From assembly GCA_947305005.1 (NCBI GenBank), contig CAMZCM010000004.1, forward strand, positions 1 through 64,000: a stretch of 64,000 nt of DNA. The letters run 5' to 3'. Each line of letters begins with the position of its first letter. Within the stretch, counting starts at the first letter, position 1. The notes under the pieces were generated by a model. The model made no database searches and had not been told where the DNA came from. It saw nothing but the letters and a program-made list of their open reading frames with translations. This document shows positions 32,736 to 41,370 of this stretch, one piece after another. Both the position numbers and the translations under genes were made by a program. The stretch comes from an uncultured Prevotellaceae bacterium. Its GTDB lineage: Bacteria > Bacteroidota > Bacteroidia > Bacteroidales > Bacteroidaceae.

Positions 32736-32767
32736 TTTGGTACTTCACTCACTAAATCGTACCTTCG
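32736..32767 (+). promoter_or_regulatory. TTTG-N20-TACCTTCG promoter of the flavodoxin gene
   Basis: TTTG at 32736-32739 is followed after 20 bp by TACCTTCG, one mismatch from the -7 consensus. ATG 32811 is 43 bp downstream. Confidence 0.65.
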
Positions 32768-32810
32768 CAGGCGAAAACGCTATAATACAATAGATTAACA
32801 CAATAGAACA

Positions 32811-33641
32811 ATGAAAAATCTGAAACTTATGTTAGGACTTGCTGCTGCAACGATGACTGCTATGTCGTGCGGCTCCAACGAAAAGGCACAGAAGGTGCTG
32901 GTGCTCTATTATTCACAGACCTCAAACACGAAGACGGTTGCTGAGGAAATCGCTACGCGTTTGGGTGCTGACACTGAGGAAATTGTGGCTGTGGCGCCTT
33001 ACGATGGCGACTTCCAGGCTACCATCGGTCGCTGTATGCAAGAGCGCGAACAGGGCATTACGCCTGAGATTCAGCCCGTTCAGGCCGACCTGTCTCAGTA
33101 CGATGTCATCTTCCTGGGTTATCCGATTTGGTTCGGCACCTTCGCTCCGCCCGTTGCTACTTTCTTGAACCAAGCCGACTTGAGCGGCAAGAAAGTGGTG
33201 CCGTTCTGCACCTTCGGTAGCGGCGGTTTGGAATCGAGCATCAAAGATTTGGCCGAGAAGCAGCCGCAGGCAAAGCTTCTCCCTGGGTATGGTGTTCGTG
33301 CTGCCCGCATGGCTGCTGTTCCGCAAGAGGTAGATCAGTTCCTGAAGGCTGGCGATTTCTTAGAAGGTGACTATTTCCAGCCAGAAGAGTTTCCTGAGCA
33401 GCACCCCGTCAGCGAGGAGGAAGCTGCTATCTTTGATGCCGCCGTCGGCGATTACCCGATGATACACGCGCAGGCTAAAGCTGTGGCTTCACGTAATCTC
33501 CAGAACGGAATAGAATACCTGTTCACCGCTGCCGACCTGCCTCGTGAGGAGAATGCCAAGATGCCTCTTGCGAGCGAAATAAAGGTCTACGTGACGCTAG
33601 TCGAAGGTGAAGCGCCTGTTTTCACACGTGTAGTGAGATAA
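32811..33641 (+). CDS. Exported flavodoxin-like lipoprotein
   Basis: This is a 276-residue protein with lipobox TAMSC (Cys20), so it is exported and lipid-anchored. A long-chain flavodoxin domain follows at about 28-180: FMN phosphate loop YYSQTSNTKTVAEEIA (33-48), GYPIWFGTFAPPVATFL and FCTFGSGGLESSIKDL. A C-terminal extension of about 90 residues (200-276) is not typical of flavodoxin and ends in a beta-rich segment (SEIKVYVTLVEGEAPVF). Flavodoxins outside the cytoplasm are uncommon; exported relatives occur in Bacteroidales. The electron partner is unknown. Confidence 0.85.
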   Translation: MKNLKLMLGLAAATMTAMSCGSNEKAQKVLVLYYSQTSNTKTVAEEIATRLGADTEEIVAVAPYDGDFQATIGRCMQEREQGITPEIQPVQADLSQYDVIFLGYPIWFGTFAPPVATFLNQADLSGKKVVPFCTFGSGGLESSIKDLAEKQPQAKLLPGYGVRAARMAAVPQEVDQFLKAGDFLEGDYFQPEEFPEQHPVSEEEAAIFDAAVGDYPMIHAQAKAVASRNLQNGIEYLFTAADLPREENAKMPLASEIKVYVTLVEGEAPVFTRVVR

Positions 33642-33685
33642 ATCAAGTGCCATTCATCACAAAACGTTACAGTTTATCCCAGATT

Positions 33686-33717
33686 TTTGGGTAAATTAAG
33701 GAGAAGGAGTATCTTTG
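33686..33717 (+). promoter_or_regulatory. TTTG-N20-TATCTTTG promoter of the six-hairpin glycosidase gene
   Basis: TTTG at 33686-33689 and TATCTTTG at 33710-33717 are 20 bp apart. The GTG start is 33 bp downstream. Confidence 0.75.
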
Positions 33718-33750
33718 CGGTCGAAAAGAACCCCATAATATTATCCAACA

Positions 33751-35793
33751 GTGAAAACATTACATTTTTTTGGCGCTGTGGCGCTACTGAGTACATTCTC
33801 TCTCTTGTCTGCACAGGCAGAAGAGGAGAAGGCGTATTGGACTTTGAATCAGGAGGGCGGCATCACTTGGACGAACGACGGACGGGGGCATACGGACCAC
33901 ATTGAAATGGCAGGCCAACAAATGGCGGTGATCTTACATTATGGCATCACACCTGAAGGTCGCTTCACATGTGAGCGTCATCTCGTCTTCCCTATGCTTC
34001 GAACCATCCCCAACGATACGCACGCCAGTTTCATCCGTTATGTCAACTGGGACCCACTACAGAGTGTGCTGATCGGGCAAAGCCGACTCATAGACCGTAA
34101 AGAGCAAGTAACAAGCATCTCACTGAAAGGTTTAATGGTGGTAAAGAGTCGTTTTGGGAGCATCGCTGTCAAGCGTACACTGAGTCCTTCACCCACGTTG
34201 CCAGCGATGGTAGAGGAATATGAACTGAAGAACCTTGGAGACAGAGCTGTTACAATCAGCATAGAACCCACAGAGCATCGCATGACAAGTGATGCAGCAA
34301 AAGGTGTAGATGGAGCATACGTAGTGGAAGAGCGACTCTACGAAACTGGTTCCTTCCAGCTGGAGCCTCAACAAAGCCGAACCTTCTCGGCTGTCCTCAG
34401 CGCCCGCCGTGAGAGCGAACAGCCGCTGGCGTGTGATGTTTCAAAAGAAATCGCTGCCCGTCGTGCATTGGTGGAACAGTGGCAAGAGAACTTGGTTCTG
34501 GAAACACCCGACAGTGTGATGAACCGCATGTTTGCTTTTTCCAAAATTCGTGCTTGCGAGAGTATCTATGAAACTAAAAACGGCCCGATGCACGGTCCTG
34601 GCGGAGAGCGTTACTACGCTGCCATCTGGGCCAATGATCAGGCCGAATATGCCAACCCATTCTTCCCCTTTATCGGCGATGCTTACGCCAATGCTTCAGC
34701 CATGAACTCATGGAAGATGTTTGCCGCTTGGATGAATGATGAGTGGAAGCCCATTCCCAGCAGTATCATTGCTGAAGGAACGGACTACTGGAACGGAGCC
34801 GGCGACAGAGGTGATGCCGCGATGATTGCCTATGGTGCCTCTCGCTATGCGTTGGCTCGTGGTGATCACGCTGAGGCTGAACGCCTGTGGCCCCTGATAC
34901 AATGGACTTTAGAGTATTGTCGTCGGCAGCTGAACGATGCCGGTGTGGTCCACTCTGACCGCGATGAATTGGAAGGCCGTTTCCCCTCGGGCGACGCTAA
35001 CCTCTGCACCTCTTCATTATATTATGACGCCCTGCTGTCAGCTGCCTGTCTGGCTCGCGACCTGAAACAACCCGCCGCTGTGGCGAAGCGTTATGAACAG
35101 CAGGCTCGCGACCTGCGCAAAGCAATAGATCTGTTCTTCCACGCTGAGGTGGAGGGCTTCGACACCTATCGCTACTATGAAGGTAACACGGTGCTTCGCT
35201 CCTGGATTTGTATTCCGTTGACGATGGGCATCTTCGAACGCGCCAAAGGCACTATCGATGCGCTCTATTCGCCCCGCCTGTGGACGAAAGATGGAATGCT
35301 CACGCAGGCCGGCAGTGAGACCTTTTGGGACCGCTCCACGCTCTATGCCCTACGTGGCGCCCTCATGGCTGGCGACACCGAACGAACACTTGGCTTCCTG
35401 CAATATTACTCCCGCACTCGTCTCTTGGGCAGTCATGTGCCCTACGCCATCGAGGCGTGGCCCGAAGGCAACCAGCGCCACCTCTCAGCTGAGAGCGCGC
35501 TCTATGCCCGTATCATCACAGAAGGTTTGTTCGGCATCCGCCCCACTGGCCTTCGAAGCTTTACCGTCTCACCCCGCCTGCCCGAAGCTTGGCCGGAGAT
35601 GACGCTGCGGCACATACGCATCTGCGGCGGTGACTTTGACCTCCGCGTCTATCGCGACAGCAAACAGCAAGTGCGTGTGCAGCTGATTCAGGAAGGTAAA
35701 GTGGTGAAAGAGGGACGTTGCACATCAACGACGACACCTGCCCCACGGCAGTCAGCGCCCATCGGCGGGTTCTCCTTCAAGATTTCCAAGTGA
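33751..35793 (+). CDS. Secreted six-hairpin (alpha/alpha)6 glycosidase
   Basis: This 680-residue secreted enzyme starts at GTG 33751, which gives a good signal peptide (MKTLHFFGAVALLSTFSLLSAQA). An N-terminal beta-sandwich (25-240) precedes an (alpha/alpha)6 barrel at about 245-620, with WANDQAEYANPFFPFIGD, EGTDYWNGAGDRGDAAMIAYGA and SDRDELEGRFPSGDANLCT. A C-terminal beta domain follows. The fold is that of GH78/GH95-like enzymes, but the family and bond cleaved are uncertain. The last 106 bp overlap folB on the opposite strand, and the tail after KVVKEGR is the antisense of the conserved FolB end. Confidence 0.8.
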   Translation: MKTLHFFGAVALLSTFSLLSAQAEEEKAYWTLNQEGGITWTNDGRGHTDHIEMAGQQMAVILHYGITPEGRFTCERHLVFPMLRTIPNDTHASFIRYVNWDPLQSVLIGQSRLIDRKEQVTSISLKGLMVVKSRFGSIAVKRTLSPSPTLPAMVEEYELKNLGDRAVTISIEPTEHRMTSDAAKGVDGAYVVEERLYETGSFQLEPQQSRTFSAVLSARRESEQPLACDVSKEIAARRALVEQWQENLVLETPDSVMNRMFAFSKIRACESIYETKNGPMHGPGGERYYAAIWANDQAEYANPFFPFIGDAYANASAMNSWKMFAAWMNDEWKPIPSSIIAEGTDYWNGAGDRGDAAMIAYGASRYALARGDHAEAERLWPLIQWTLEYCRRQLNDAGVVHSDRDELEGRFPSGDANLCTSSLYYDALLSAACLARDLKQPAAVAKRYEQQARDLRKAIDLFFHAEVEGFDTYRYYEGNTVLRSWICIPLTMGIFERAKGTIDALYSPRLWTKDGMLTQAGSETFWDRSTLYALRGALMAGDTERTLGFLQYYSRTRLLGSHVPYAIEAWPEGNQRHLSAESALYARIITEGLFGIRPTGLRSFTVSPRLPEAWPEMTLRHIRICGGDFDLRVYRDSKQQVRVQLIQEGKVVKEGRCTSTTTPAPRQSAPIGGFSFKISK

Positions 35794-36092
35794 ATGGCTG
35801 AGGCTGTTGGAAAACGTGAAAAAAGGGCGCAACAGATGCGGCCTGCCACATGTTCCAATAGTTTTGAAGGTATCGCCATTTCCGCTTTCACCACCTCATA
35901 CACTTCGGCATAGGAAATGGTTCCTTCCAGCTCGTCGGTCTCCATTGCTCGCGAGAAATCCGTGTCTATAGAGAGGTTGAGAATAAAATAAGCACCCACG
36001 GCGCGCTCCTGAGGGAGTACGCCGTGGGCGGCAAAGAGACGAAGGTCTTCGATCTTTACTTGGTGGCTCCGCAGTTCGTACAGACCAGACAT
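35688..36092 (-). CDS. folB: Dihydroneopterin aldolase
   Basis: This 134-residue cytosolic enzyme of folate synthesis converts 7,8-dihydroneopterin to hydroxymethyl-dihydropterin and glycolaldehyde. The FolB core is clear: VKIEDLRLFAAHGVLPQERAVGAYF, TISYAEVYEVVKAEM, LLEHVAGRICCALF and LEILKENPPMGADCRGAGVVVDV. The only ATG in frame near the core is 36092, inside the 3' end of the upstream RNR-like gene (37-bp overlap), and it adds about 11 residues before the usual start. Its 3' end overlaps the convergent glycosidase gene by 106 bp. Confidence 0.9.
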   Translation of the reverse strand: MSGLYELRSHQVKIEDLRLFAAHGVLPQERAVGAYFILNLSIDTDFSRAMETDELEGTISYAEVYEVVKAEMAIPSKLLEHVAGRICCALFSRFPTASAIHLEILKENPPMGADCRGAGVVVDVQRPSFTTLPS

Positions 36093-36946
36093 CCGTCCTG
36101 ATAAACAAGGGTTTCCTGACCGCAGTTGGGGCACACCATTGTGGTGTCCTCGGAGCCGTCAGAGGTATATTTCTTCAATGCGCGTTCAACACCGTTCTTC
36201 CAGGTGTTGATGCTCTCGCTGTTGAGCTGGAGTTGGTCCACGAGACGAATCACGTGGTCCAAAGGCATCCGGTAGCGGAGTACGCCGGAGATGAGCTTCG
36301 CGTAATTCCAATATTCGGGATTGAACTTCTCGGACAGACCCTCGACCGTTGTCTTATAGCCGCGTTTGTTCTCAAACTGGAAGTCGTAGCGTTTGGTGCC
36401 GTCGGGGTTCAGTTGCTTGAGAATACGGCCCTTGGTGACGCTCTTGGGCAGAAGAATACCTTCTTCGTCGTCCTGCAAACCCGTGAATATCTCGTAGGGA
36501 TAACCGTTCAGGAGTCCCACGAAAGCCACCCATTTCTCTTTGTTGTTCTGGAAACGAACCACGTCGCAGTCCAACACGTCGGGCCGTTTCTCTACTACCT
36601 CTGGTACTCGGCTTTCCGAAGTCGTTTCCTTCAGGTAGTCACTTGCGAGTTCTGAGCCGTCATCATTGATGCCTGTTTTCTTTTGAATCAATGCACTCAA
36701 TTCCCGCTCTAAGTCAAGAATGTCAAAGAGTTCCTGTGGTGTAGCAGGTTTCTTGAACTTCTGTTCGAGGCGTGTCATCCTACTGAGCAGACGCCGATGC
36801 ACATCTGTCGGCGTTTTCTCGCAGAGCTGTCCTTGAGCATTTTTCATGGCATACTTGTCCACCCACAAACGGGCGGCTTGTTCGTCGCCTCCGAAATACG
36901 TGATAGAAGCGGTAAGGGCTTCGTCGTAAGAATAAGTCTGTTCCAC
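36056..36946 (-). CDS. Class II ribonucleotide reductase-like protein lacking the catalytic barrel
   Basis: This 296-residue protein has residues 4-80 that match the start of Bacteroidales B12-dependent (class II) ribonucleotide reductases (YSYDEALTASITYFGGDEQAARLWVDKYAMK). Residues 118-296 match their end (VVRFQNNKEKWVAFVGLLNGYPYEIFTGLQDD, YWNYAKLISGVLRYRMPLD, then zinc-ribbon cysteines C272, C275, C286, C289, C292). The catalytic ten-stranded barrel of about 500 residues that should lie between is absent; a 40-residue linker joins the halves. It cannot reduce ribonucleotides and may be a regulatory or redox partner. GTG start; folB overlaps its end. Confidence 0.8.
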   Translation of the reverse strand: MEQTYSYDEALTASITYFGGDEQAARLWVDKYAMKNAQGQLCEKTPTDVHRRLLSRMTRLEQKFKKPATPQELFDILDLERELSALIQKKTGINDDGSELASDYLKETTSESRVPEVVEKRPDVLDCDVVRFQNNKEKWVAFVGLLNGYPYEIFTGLQDDEEGILLPKSVTKGRILKQLNPDGTKRYDFQFENKRGYKTTVEGLSEKFNPEYWNYAKLISGVLRYRMPLDHVIRLVDQLQLNSESINTWKNGVERALKKYTSDGSEDTTMVCPNCGQETLVYQDGCLVCTNCGATK

Positions 36947-36980
36947 GATTGGCTAAAAATATTGAAAACTTTTTGCGCTG

Positions 36981-37011
36981 CAAAGCTACTAAACTTTTCC
37001 TGTTCGGACAA
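36981..37011 (-). promoter_or_regulatory. TTG-N20-TAGCTTTG promoter of the RNR-like gene
   Basis: On the minus strand TTG (37011-37009) and TAGCTTTG (36988-36981) have 20-bp spacing, 34 bp upstream of the GTG start. It would also transcribe folB. Confidence 0.65.
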
Positions 37012-37062
37012 CAAATCCTGTAAATAATCAAGGATTAAGCCAGATATTTCCTATATTTTTCG

Positions 37063-37070
37063 TACCTTTG
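37063..37070 (+). promoter_or_regulatory. -7 element TACCTTTG of the nitroreductase gene
   Basis: TACCTTTG followed by GCGGCC lies 34 bp upstream of ATG 37105. Confidence 0.6.
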
Positions 37071-37104
37071 CGGCCGAATTTGCAGAAACGAGTATTTTAT
37101 ATCT

Positions 37105-37845
37105 ATGAATCATATTCTTACACGCCGCTCTATTCGTCAGTATAGTGGTCGCGACATTGAACCCAAGTTGCTTGACCGTTTGCTCACCGAAGCTGCCCGT
37201 ACACAAACGATGGGCAATCTCCAATTATACAGTGTCGTTGTCACCCGTTCTGTTGAGGGGAAGGCAGCCCTGGCTCCCGCTCATTTCAACCAACCGATGG
37301 TCACACAGGCTCCTGTGGTGCTGACCATCTGTGCCGACTTCCGTCGCACCAGCACGTGGGCCAAGTGCCGCAAGGCAGAGCCCGGTTACGACAACCTACT
37401 GAGCTTCATGAATGCGGCCACAGATGCGCTGCTGTTCACGCAGACGTTCTGTAATCTGGCCGAGGAAGAAGGCTTAGGACTTTGCTACCTGGGCACTACC
37501 ATCTATATGCCGCAGCCCATCATTGATGCGCTGAAACTGCCGAAACTCGTTTTCCCCGTTGCGACGCTCACCGTGGGCTGGCCAGCTGAAGAGCCTCCGC
37601 TCTCAGACCGTCTGCCGCTGGAAAGCTTTGTTCACAACGAGGAATACCACGACCCGACGCCTGCCGACATAGACCGTTTCTATACCGCCAAAGAGGCACT
37701 TCCTGAGAACCAGGAGTTTGTGCGAATCAACAAGAAAGAGACCCTTGCGCAGATCTTCACCGATATCCGCTATCCCAAGAAAGATAATGAACTGATGTCC
37801 CGCAGTTTCTACGAGACCTTACGCAAACAGGGATTTGTGAAATAG
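37105..37845 (+). CDS. NfsA/FRP-type nitroreductase
   Basis: This 246-residue cytosolic flavoenzyme reduces quinones or nitro compounds with NAD(P)H. The N-terminal FMN-binding pattern RRSIRQYSGRDIEPKLLDRLLTEAARTQTMGNLQ is typical of the family. MNAATDALLFTQTFCNLAEEEGLGLCYLGT and VATLTVGWPAEEP form the second half of the fold. The C-terminal extension (after about residue 175) that wraps the partner subunit in NfsA/FRP proteins is present. It stands alone, with its own promoter, divergent from the RNR-like gene. Confidence 0.9.
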   Translation: MNHILTRRSIRQYSGRDIEPKLLDRLLTEAARTQTMGNLQLYSVVVTRSVEGKAALAPAHFNQPMVTQAPVVLTICADFRRTSTWAKCRKAEPGYDNLLSFMNAATDALLFTQTFCNLAEEEGLGLCYLGTTIYMPQPIIDALKLPKLVFPVATLTVGWPAEEPPLSDRLPLESFVHNEEYHDPTPADIDRFYTAKEALPENQEFVRINKKETLAQIFTDIRYPKKDNELMSRSFYETLRKQGFVK

Positions 37846-37876
37846 GGGAAAATTAAAGCAATAAGATAACGATACC

Positions 37877-39280
37877 TTATTGCTTAATCAGGGTTTCCAA
37901 CTCCTCCAAGCGGGTGCGGAAATCTACATCAGAGGACAGACGCTGGGCGATGCTCTGACAGGAGTGTACGACGGTAGCGTGATTGCGACGCCCGATGTAC
38001 ATTCCTATTTTTGTAGTGCTGAGCGTGGTGTGCTTTTGTGCCATATACATGGCTACCTGTCGGCCCAGCACGATATTGGCCTTACGGCTTTGTGAGAGCA
38101 CATCGTCGCGGTCGAGCTGGAAGTAGCGACAAGTCTGGTCGAGAATAGAATCCAGAGTGACTTCCTTGCGCTGTGTAGCCATACCTATGGTACGGCTAAT
38201 GACACGCTCGGCCATCTCTACGTCGATATCGCAGTTATGCACGACGCTATACACCATCAAGGAGTTCACGACACCTTCCAGGTCGCGGATGCTCTGGTCA
38301 GTGTGCACAGCGATGAAGTCAATCACCGGCTCAGAGATGCGCAGACCGTCCCTGCGGATTTTCATGCGAAGGATGTCGCGACGCAGATCTACGCCCGGAC
38401 GTTCCAGTTCTGCCAAGAGGCCCCACTTGAAACGTGTCAACAACCGTTCTTCCATGCCTTGCAACGCCATTGGTGGACGATCACTTGTAAGAATGAGCTG
38501 ACGACCGTTTTGGTGAAGGTGGTTGAAGATGTGAAAGAAAGCCAACTGCGTCTTCTGCAGAGCAGCAAACTCTTGGATATCATCAATGATTAATACATCA
38601 ATGCTTTGGTAGAATGCAATGAAGTCATTGACCGTGTTTTGGCGCACACTGTCCGTGTATTGTACTTGGAACAGATGAGCCGAGACATAAAGGACACGTT
38701 TTTCAGGATGCAGCTCTTTCAGGCGCAGACCAATGGCGTTGACTAAGTGGGTCTTTCCCACGCCTGAACCGCCGTAGATGAACAACGGATTGAAAGTGGA
38801 TTGCTTAGGGTTCTTTGCAATCGCCAATCCCACTGTGCGCGGCAGTTTGTTCGCGTCGCCCTCTACGAAGGTGTCAAAGGTGTAGTTGGGGTTCAGCTGT
38901 GAATCCAACTGCTGCAGGGGCTGCGGCGCACGGTTCACATCCGTCTTTCGAAAAGACTCCGGCATCACCGGCTGCGGCGTAGCCTCCAGATCAACGGAGA
39001 TGTTGTTGGTGGCATCGGTAGTCACCTTATATATCAGCCGCACGCCCTCGCCATACGTGCGCAGGAGCACCGCACGAAGGAGTTTTACGAAATGCGCCTC
39101 GATATACTCATACACAAAAGGACTGGGCACACACAACGTCAACTCACGCTGCTCATTGTCAAAATGGGCAGAATGAATTGGGGCAAACCAAGTGTTGAAC
39201 TGCTGTTCCGGAAGGTTGTTTTGAAGCAACTTCAGGCAAGCAGTCCACCTTGCGTCTATGATGGGTTGATTGGCCTTCAT
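37877..39280 (-). CDS. dnaA: Chromosomal replication initiator DnaA
   Basis: This 467-residue AAA+ protein opens the origin and loads the helicase. Domain I is at 1-85 (WTACLKLLQNNLPEQQFNTWFAPI). A variable linker precedes the ATPase domain, which has Walker A GGSGVGKT (170-177), Walker B VLIIDDIQEFA and sensor motifs. The C-terminal DNA-binding domain contains GRQVAMYMAQKHTTLSTTKIGMYIGRRNHATVVHSC. ATG 39280 (MKANQPIID) is preferred over an upstream in-frame codon. dnaN is not adjacent, as is common in Bacteroidales. A TAATTTTG -7 element lies at 39334-39327 on the minus strand. Confidence 0.96.
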   Translation of the reverse strand: MKANQPIIDARWTACLKLLQNNLPEQQFNTWFAPIHSAHFDNEQRELTLCVPSPFVYEYIEAHFVKLLRAVLLRTYGEGVRLIYKVTTDATNNISVDLEATPQPVMPESFRKTDVNRAPQPLQQLDSQLNPNYTFDTFVEGDANKLPRTVGLAIAKNPKQSTFNPLFIYGGSGVGKTHLVNAIGLRLKELHPEKRVLYVSAHLFQVQYTDSVRQNTVNDFIAFYQSIDVLIIDDIQEFAALQKTQLAFFHIFNHLHQNGRQLILTSDRPPMALQGMEERLLTRFKWGLLAELERPGVDLRRDILRMKIRRDGLRISEPVIDFIAVHTDQSIRDLEGVVNSLMVYSVVHNCDIDVEMAERVISRTIGMATQRKEVTLDSILDQTCRYFQLDRDDVLSQSRKANIVLGRQVAMYMAQKHTTLSTTKIGMYIGRRNHATVVHSCQSIAQRLSSDVDFRTRLEELETLIKQ

Positions 39281-39326
39281 TCTTTTGGTAAATATATATG
39301 CTAATCGCAAAGGGCGAAATGCGGTG

Positions 39327-39334
39327 CAAAATTA
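39327..39334 (-). promoter_or_regulatory. -7 element TAATTTTG of dnaA
   Basis: Minus-strand TAATTTTG has TTTTG 19 bp upstream (39358-39354). The gap 39281-39640 is AT-rich and holds this promoter and one terminator. I see no gene and no convincing DnaA-box cluster in it. Confidence 0.5.
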
Positions 39335-39480
39335 CAAACATTTTTCAAAAGCGCAAAATGAACTTATCAATAAAGCAATCGGAAATAGACCCATAAATGA
39401 CGCTTTTTCAGCACCTTGGAAATATGCTCTTAAAATTATGTTCGCTAGCCTCTTGCAAACCATAAACCCATTGATAATAA

Positions 39481-39515
39481 AGAAGATGGAGAGAAGCCTA
39501 TTTCTTCTCTCCATC
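39481..39515 (-). terminator. Hairpin with perfect 14-bp stem after mlaD
   Basis: AAGATGGAGAGAAG (39481-39494) and its exact complement (39502-39515) flank a 7-nt loop. Reading the minus strand, a T-rich stretch follows. It lies between the mlaD stop and dnaA and should end the amidase-mlaD transcript. Confidence 0.8.
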
Positions 39516-39640
39516 TTGTTTCGAAATATAATAAATTACATAAAAATGAATCGCTTATGCGCCTCTTAATACAGCTTCCTTACAACGACTTATTTATTTA
39601 AAAAAATTCTTTATATCACACTTTTTTGATATATTCAGAC

Positions 39641-40534
39641 TTACTTATCTTTTTTTCCAAAAACAGAGAAATGGACGTACCGTTTTGGGTGGGCTTTCAG
39701 GTCTTCAACCAACTGTGCGGCACCCGTTGCCGTGCGGTTCAGTTGTCCGTAAAGTGAGGTGTCGTTGAGCAGCAGCCCGATGTTGTTGTCTGGTGAGTTC
39801 AGTCGCTCTGTCATCTGCTGCACGCCAGACATCGTTCCGTCCACTTTGGCCATCGTTCCCTCAATATCCAGTCTGTTGAGCTTGTCTGTCAGCTGTACAG
39901 CGTTCTCGCCGGCCTTGTTGAGGGTCTGTGTCATCTGCGGTACCTCTTTCTCCAGCAGGACGTTCAGGTCGCGACTGCTCTGCTCCAGGTTGGCAGAAAG
40001 TGCCTCGGAGTGTTCCAGAATCTTTTTCAGGCTGGGGTCGGAGGCCAGCGCATTGAGGGTGGTCAGCAAGGTATCCACCTTAGCCATCGTCTGTTCCAGC
40101 TTGGGAATCATCTCAGCAGCCTTAGCCATCAGACCGTTGTTCTGTGCCGAGGGGATGGTGTCGCGCACTGCTAAGCGCTCTACAGGGTTGTTACCCATCA
40201 GCAGGTTCAGCGTGCAGCCGCCTAACATGGCTTCGTCCAGCACAGCTGTCGTTCCGCGAGGGATGCGCATCCCGTGTTCTACGGAGATCTCCACGATCAC
40301 ACCGTTTGAGGGGTGGTCGTAGTCATAATGGATATTGGAAACGATACCGACATTGTAGCCGTCAGCATAGACGGGGGCGGATTTGGCCAGCGCCTTGGCA
40401 TTGCTGAAGTTGATGTAATAGATGTCCTGTGTAGTAAACAGGCTCACGCCCTGCAGGAACTTAATCGTAAAGAAGAGCAGGACAAGGGCGATCAGGCCGG
40501 TGACCCCAATTTTTACTTCACGTGATATTTTCAT
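39641..40534 (-). CDS. MlaD/MCE-family lipid transport protein
   Basis: This 297-residue protein is anchored by one N-terminal span (about 9-29). An MCE domain lies at about 36-115 (INFSNAKALAKSAPVYADGYNVGIVSNI, MRIPRGTTAVLDEAMLGGCTLNLLMG). A long helical, heptad-rich region (about 135-280) probably forms a needle or tube in the periplasm. MCE proteins carry phospholipids between inner and outer membranes together with an ABC transporter, which is not encoded here. The start overlaps the amidase stop by 4 bp, a pairing common in Bacteroidales. Confidence 0.88.
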   Translation of the reverse strand: MKISREVKIGVTGLIALVLLFFTIKFLQGVSLFTTQDIYYINFSNAKALAKSAPVYADGYNVGIVSNIHYDYDHPSNGVIVEISVEHGMRIPRGTTAVLDEAMLGGCTLNLLMGNNPVERLAVRDTIPSAQNNGLMAKAAEMIPKLEQTMAKVDTLLTTLNALASDPSLKKILEHSEALSANLEQSSRDLNVLLEKEVPQMTQTLNKAGENAVQLTDKLNRLDIEGTMAKVDGTMSGVQQMTERLNSPDNNIGLLLNDTSLYGQLNRTATGAAQLVEDLKAHPKRYVHFSVFGKKDK

Positions 40535-41310
40535 TTCTGATTGGCTTTATATTTCTTAATTGCTTGATATATGCTCATGGCCAGCTCGTTCACCCCTCGG
40601 GTGCTGGTCAGATAATTCTCTTCAGAGGCGGTGGTGATATAGCCGAGCTCGATGAGGCACGAGGGCATTGAAGTAGCTCTCAGTACCAGAAAGCCTGCTT
40701 GATGTACGCCTTTGTCAACACGTCCGGCACTTCGGAACTGCTGCTGAATCAGTGTAGCCAGCTTCACGCTCTGCTCCATGTTTTTATCTTGCATAAACTC
40801 GAAGATAATATACGACTCAGCACTCTTCGGGTCAAAGCCCTCGTAGCGGTTCTCATAGTCGTTCTCCAGCATGATGGCTTCATTCTCACGTTTAGCAACA
40901 GCTAAATTATCTGCAGCTCTGTGCATACCCAAGGTATATGTTTCAGAACCGACACCTTGTTTTTTATTTGGCAGCGCGTTGGTGTGTATGCTCACAAACA
41001 GGTCTGCTTTCGCCTTGTTGGCGATGTTGGCACGCTCATCGAGTTCCACGAACACGTCGGTCTTGCGGGTATAAACCACCTTCACGTCCTTCATGTTGTC
41101 TTCTACGAGCTTGCCTACAGCGAGGGCTACGGCCAGGTTGATGTTTTTCTCCTTGCCCGACTTGCCCAACGCTCCCGGGTCCTTGCCGCCGTGACCGGCA
41201 TCCAGCACCAACGTAAACGTATGAGCCTCTTGCGCAGGCAACGCTCTAACTTCCATTCCCCAACACAGGGAAAGGACGATGAACAATAGTGATAAAAGTC
41301 TCTTTTCCAT
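40531..41310 (-). CDS. N-acetylmuramoyl-L-alanine amidase (Amidase_3)
   Basis: This 259-residue exported zinc amidase cuts the bond between muramic acid and the stem peptide. A signal peptide at residues 1-22 is followed directly by the catalytic domain. Zinc ligands are in VLDAGHGGKDPGA (H40), KEKNINLAVA (E54) and FVSIHTNA. The catalytic Glu is in SCLIELGYI near residue 225. There is no extra binding domain. ATG 41310 is chosen over an upstream codon because the promoter ends only about 11 nt before it. Confidence 0.92.
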   Translation of the reverse strand: MEKRLLSLLFIVLSLCWGMEVRALPAQEAHTFTLVLDAGHGGKDPGALGKSGKEKNINLAVALAVGKLVEDNMKDVKVVYTRKTDVFVELDERANIANKAKADLFVSIHTNALPNKKQGVGSETYTLGMHRAADNLAVAKRENEAIMLENDYENRYEGFDPKSAESYIIFEFMQDKNMEQSVKLATLIQQQFRSAGRVDKGVHQAGFLVLRATSMPSCLIELGYITTASEENYLTSTRGVNELAMSIYQAIKKYKANQK

Positions 41311-41321
41311 TATTTTCGCTG

Positions 41322-41353
41322 CAAAGATAGCGCAAATCATCCGATGTGCCAAA
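41322..41353 (-). promoter_or_regulatory. TTTG-N20-TATCTTTG promoter of the amidase-mlaD operon
   Basis: On the minus strand TTTG (41353-41350) and TATCTTTG (41329-41322) show ideal spacing. The start codon is 11 nt beyond the -7 element, so the leader is very short. Confidence 0.78.
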
Positions 41354-41370
41354 TTTATTCCCTTTTTTCG

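Noticed and set aside
39281-39640. Possible replication origin next to dnaA
   Set aside because: The gap is AT-rich but I found no cluster of DnaA boxes of the TTATNCACA type, and Bacteroidales origins are often not beside dnaA.
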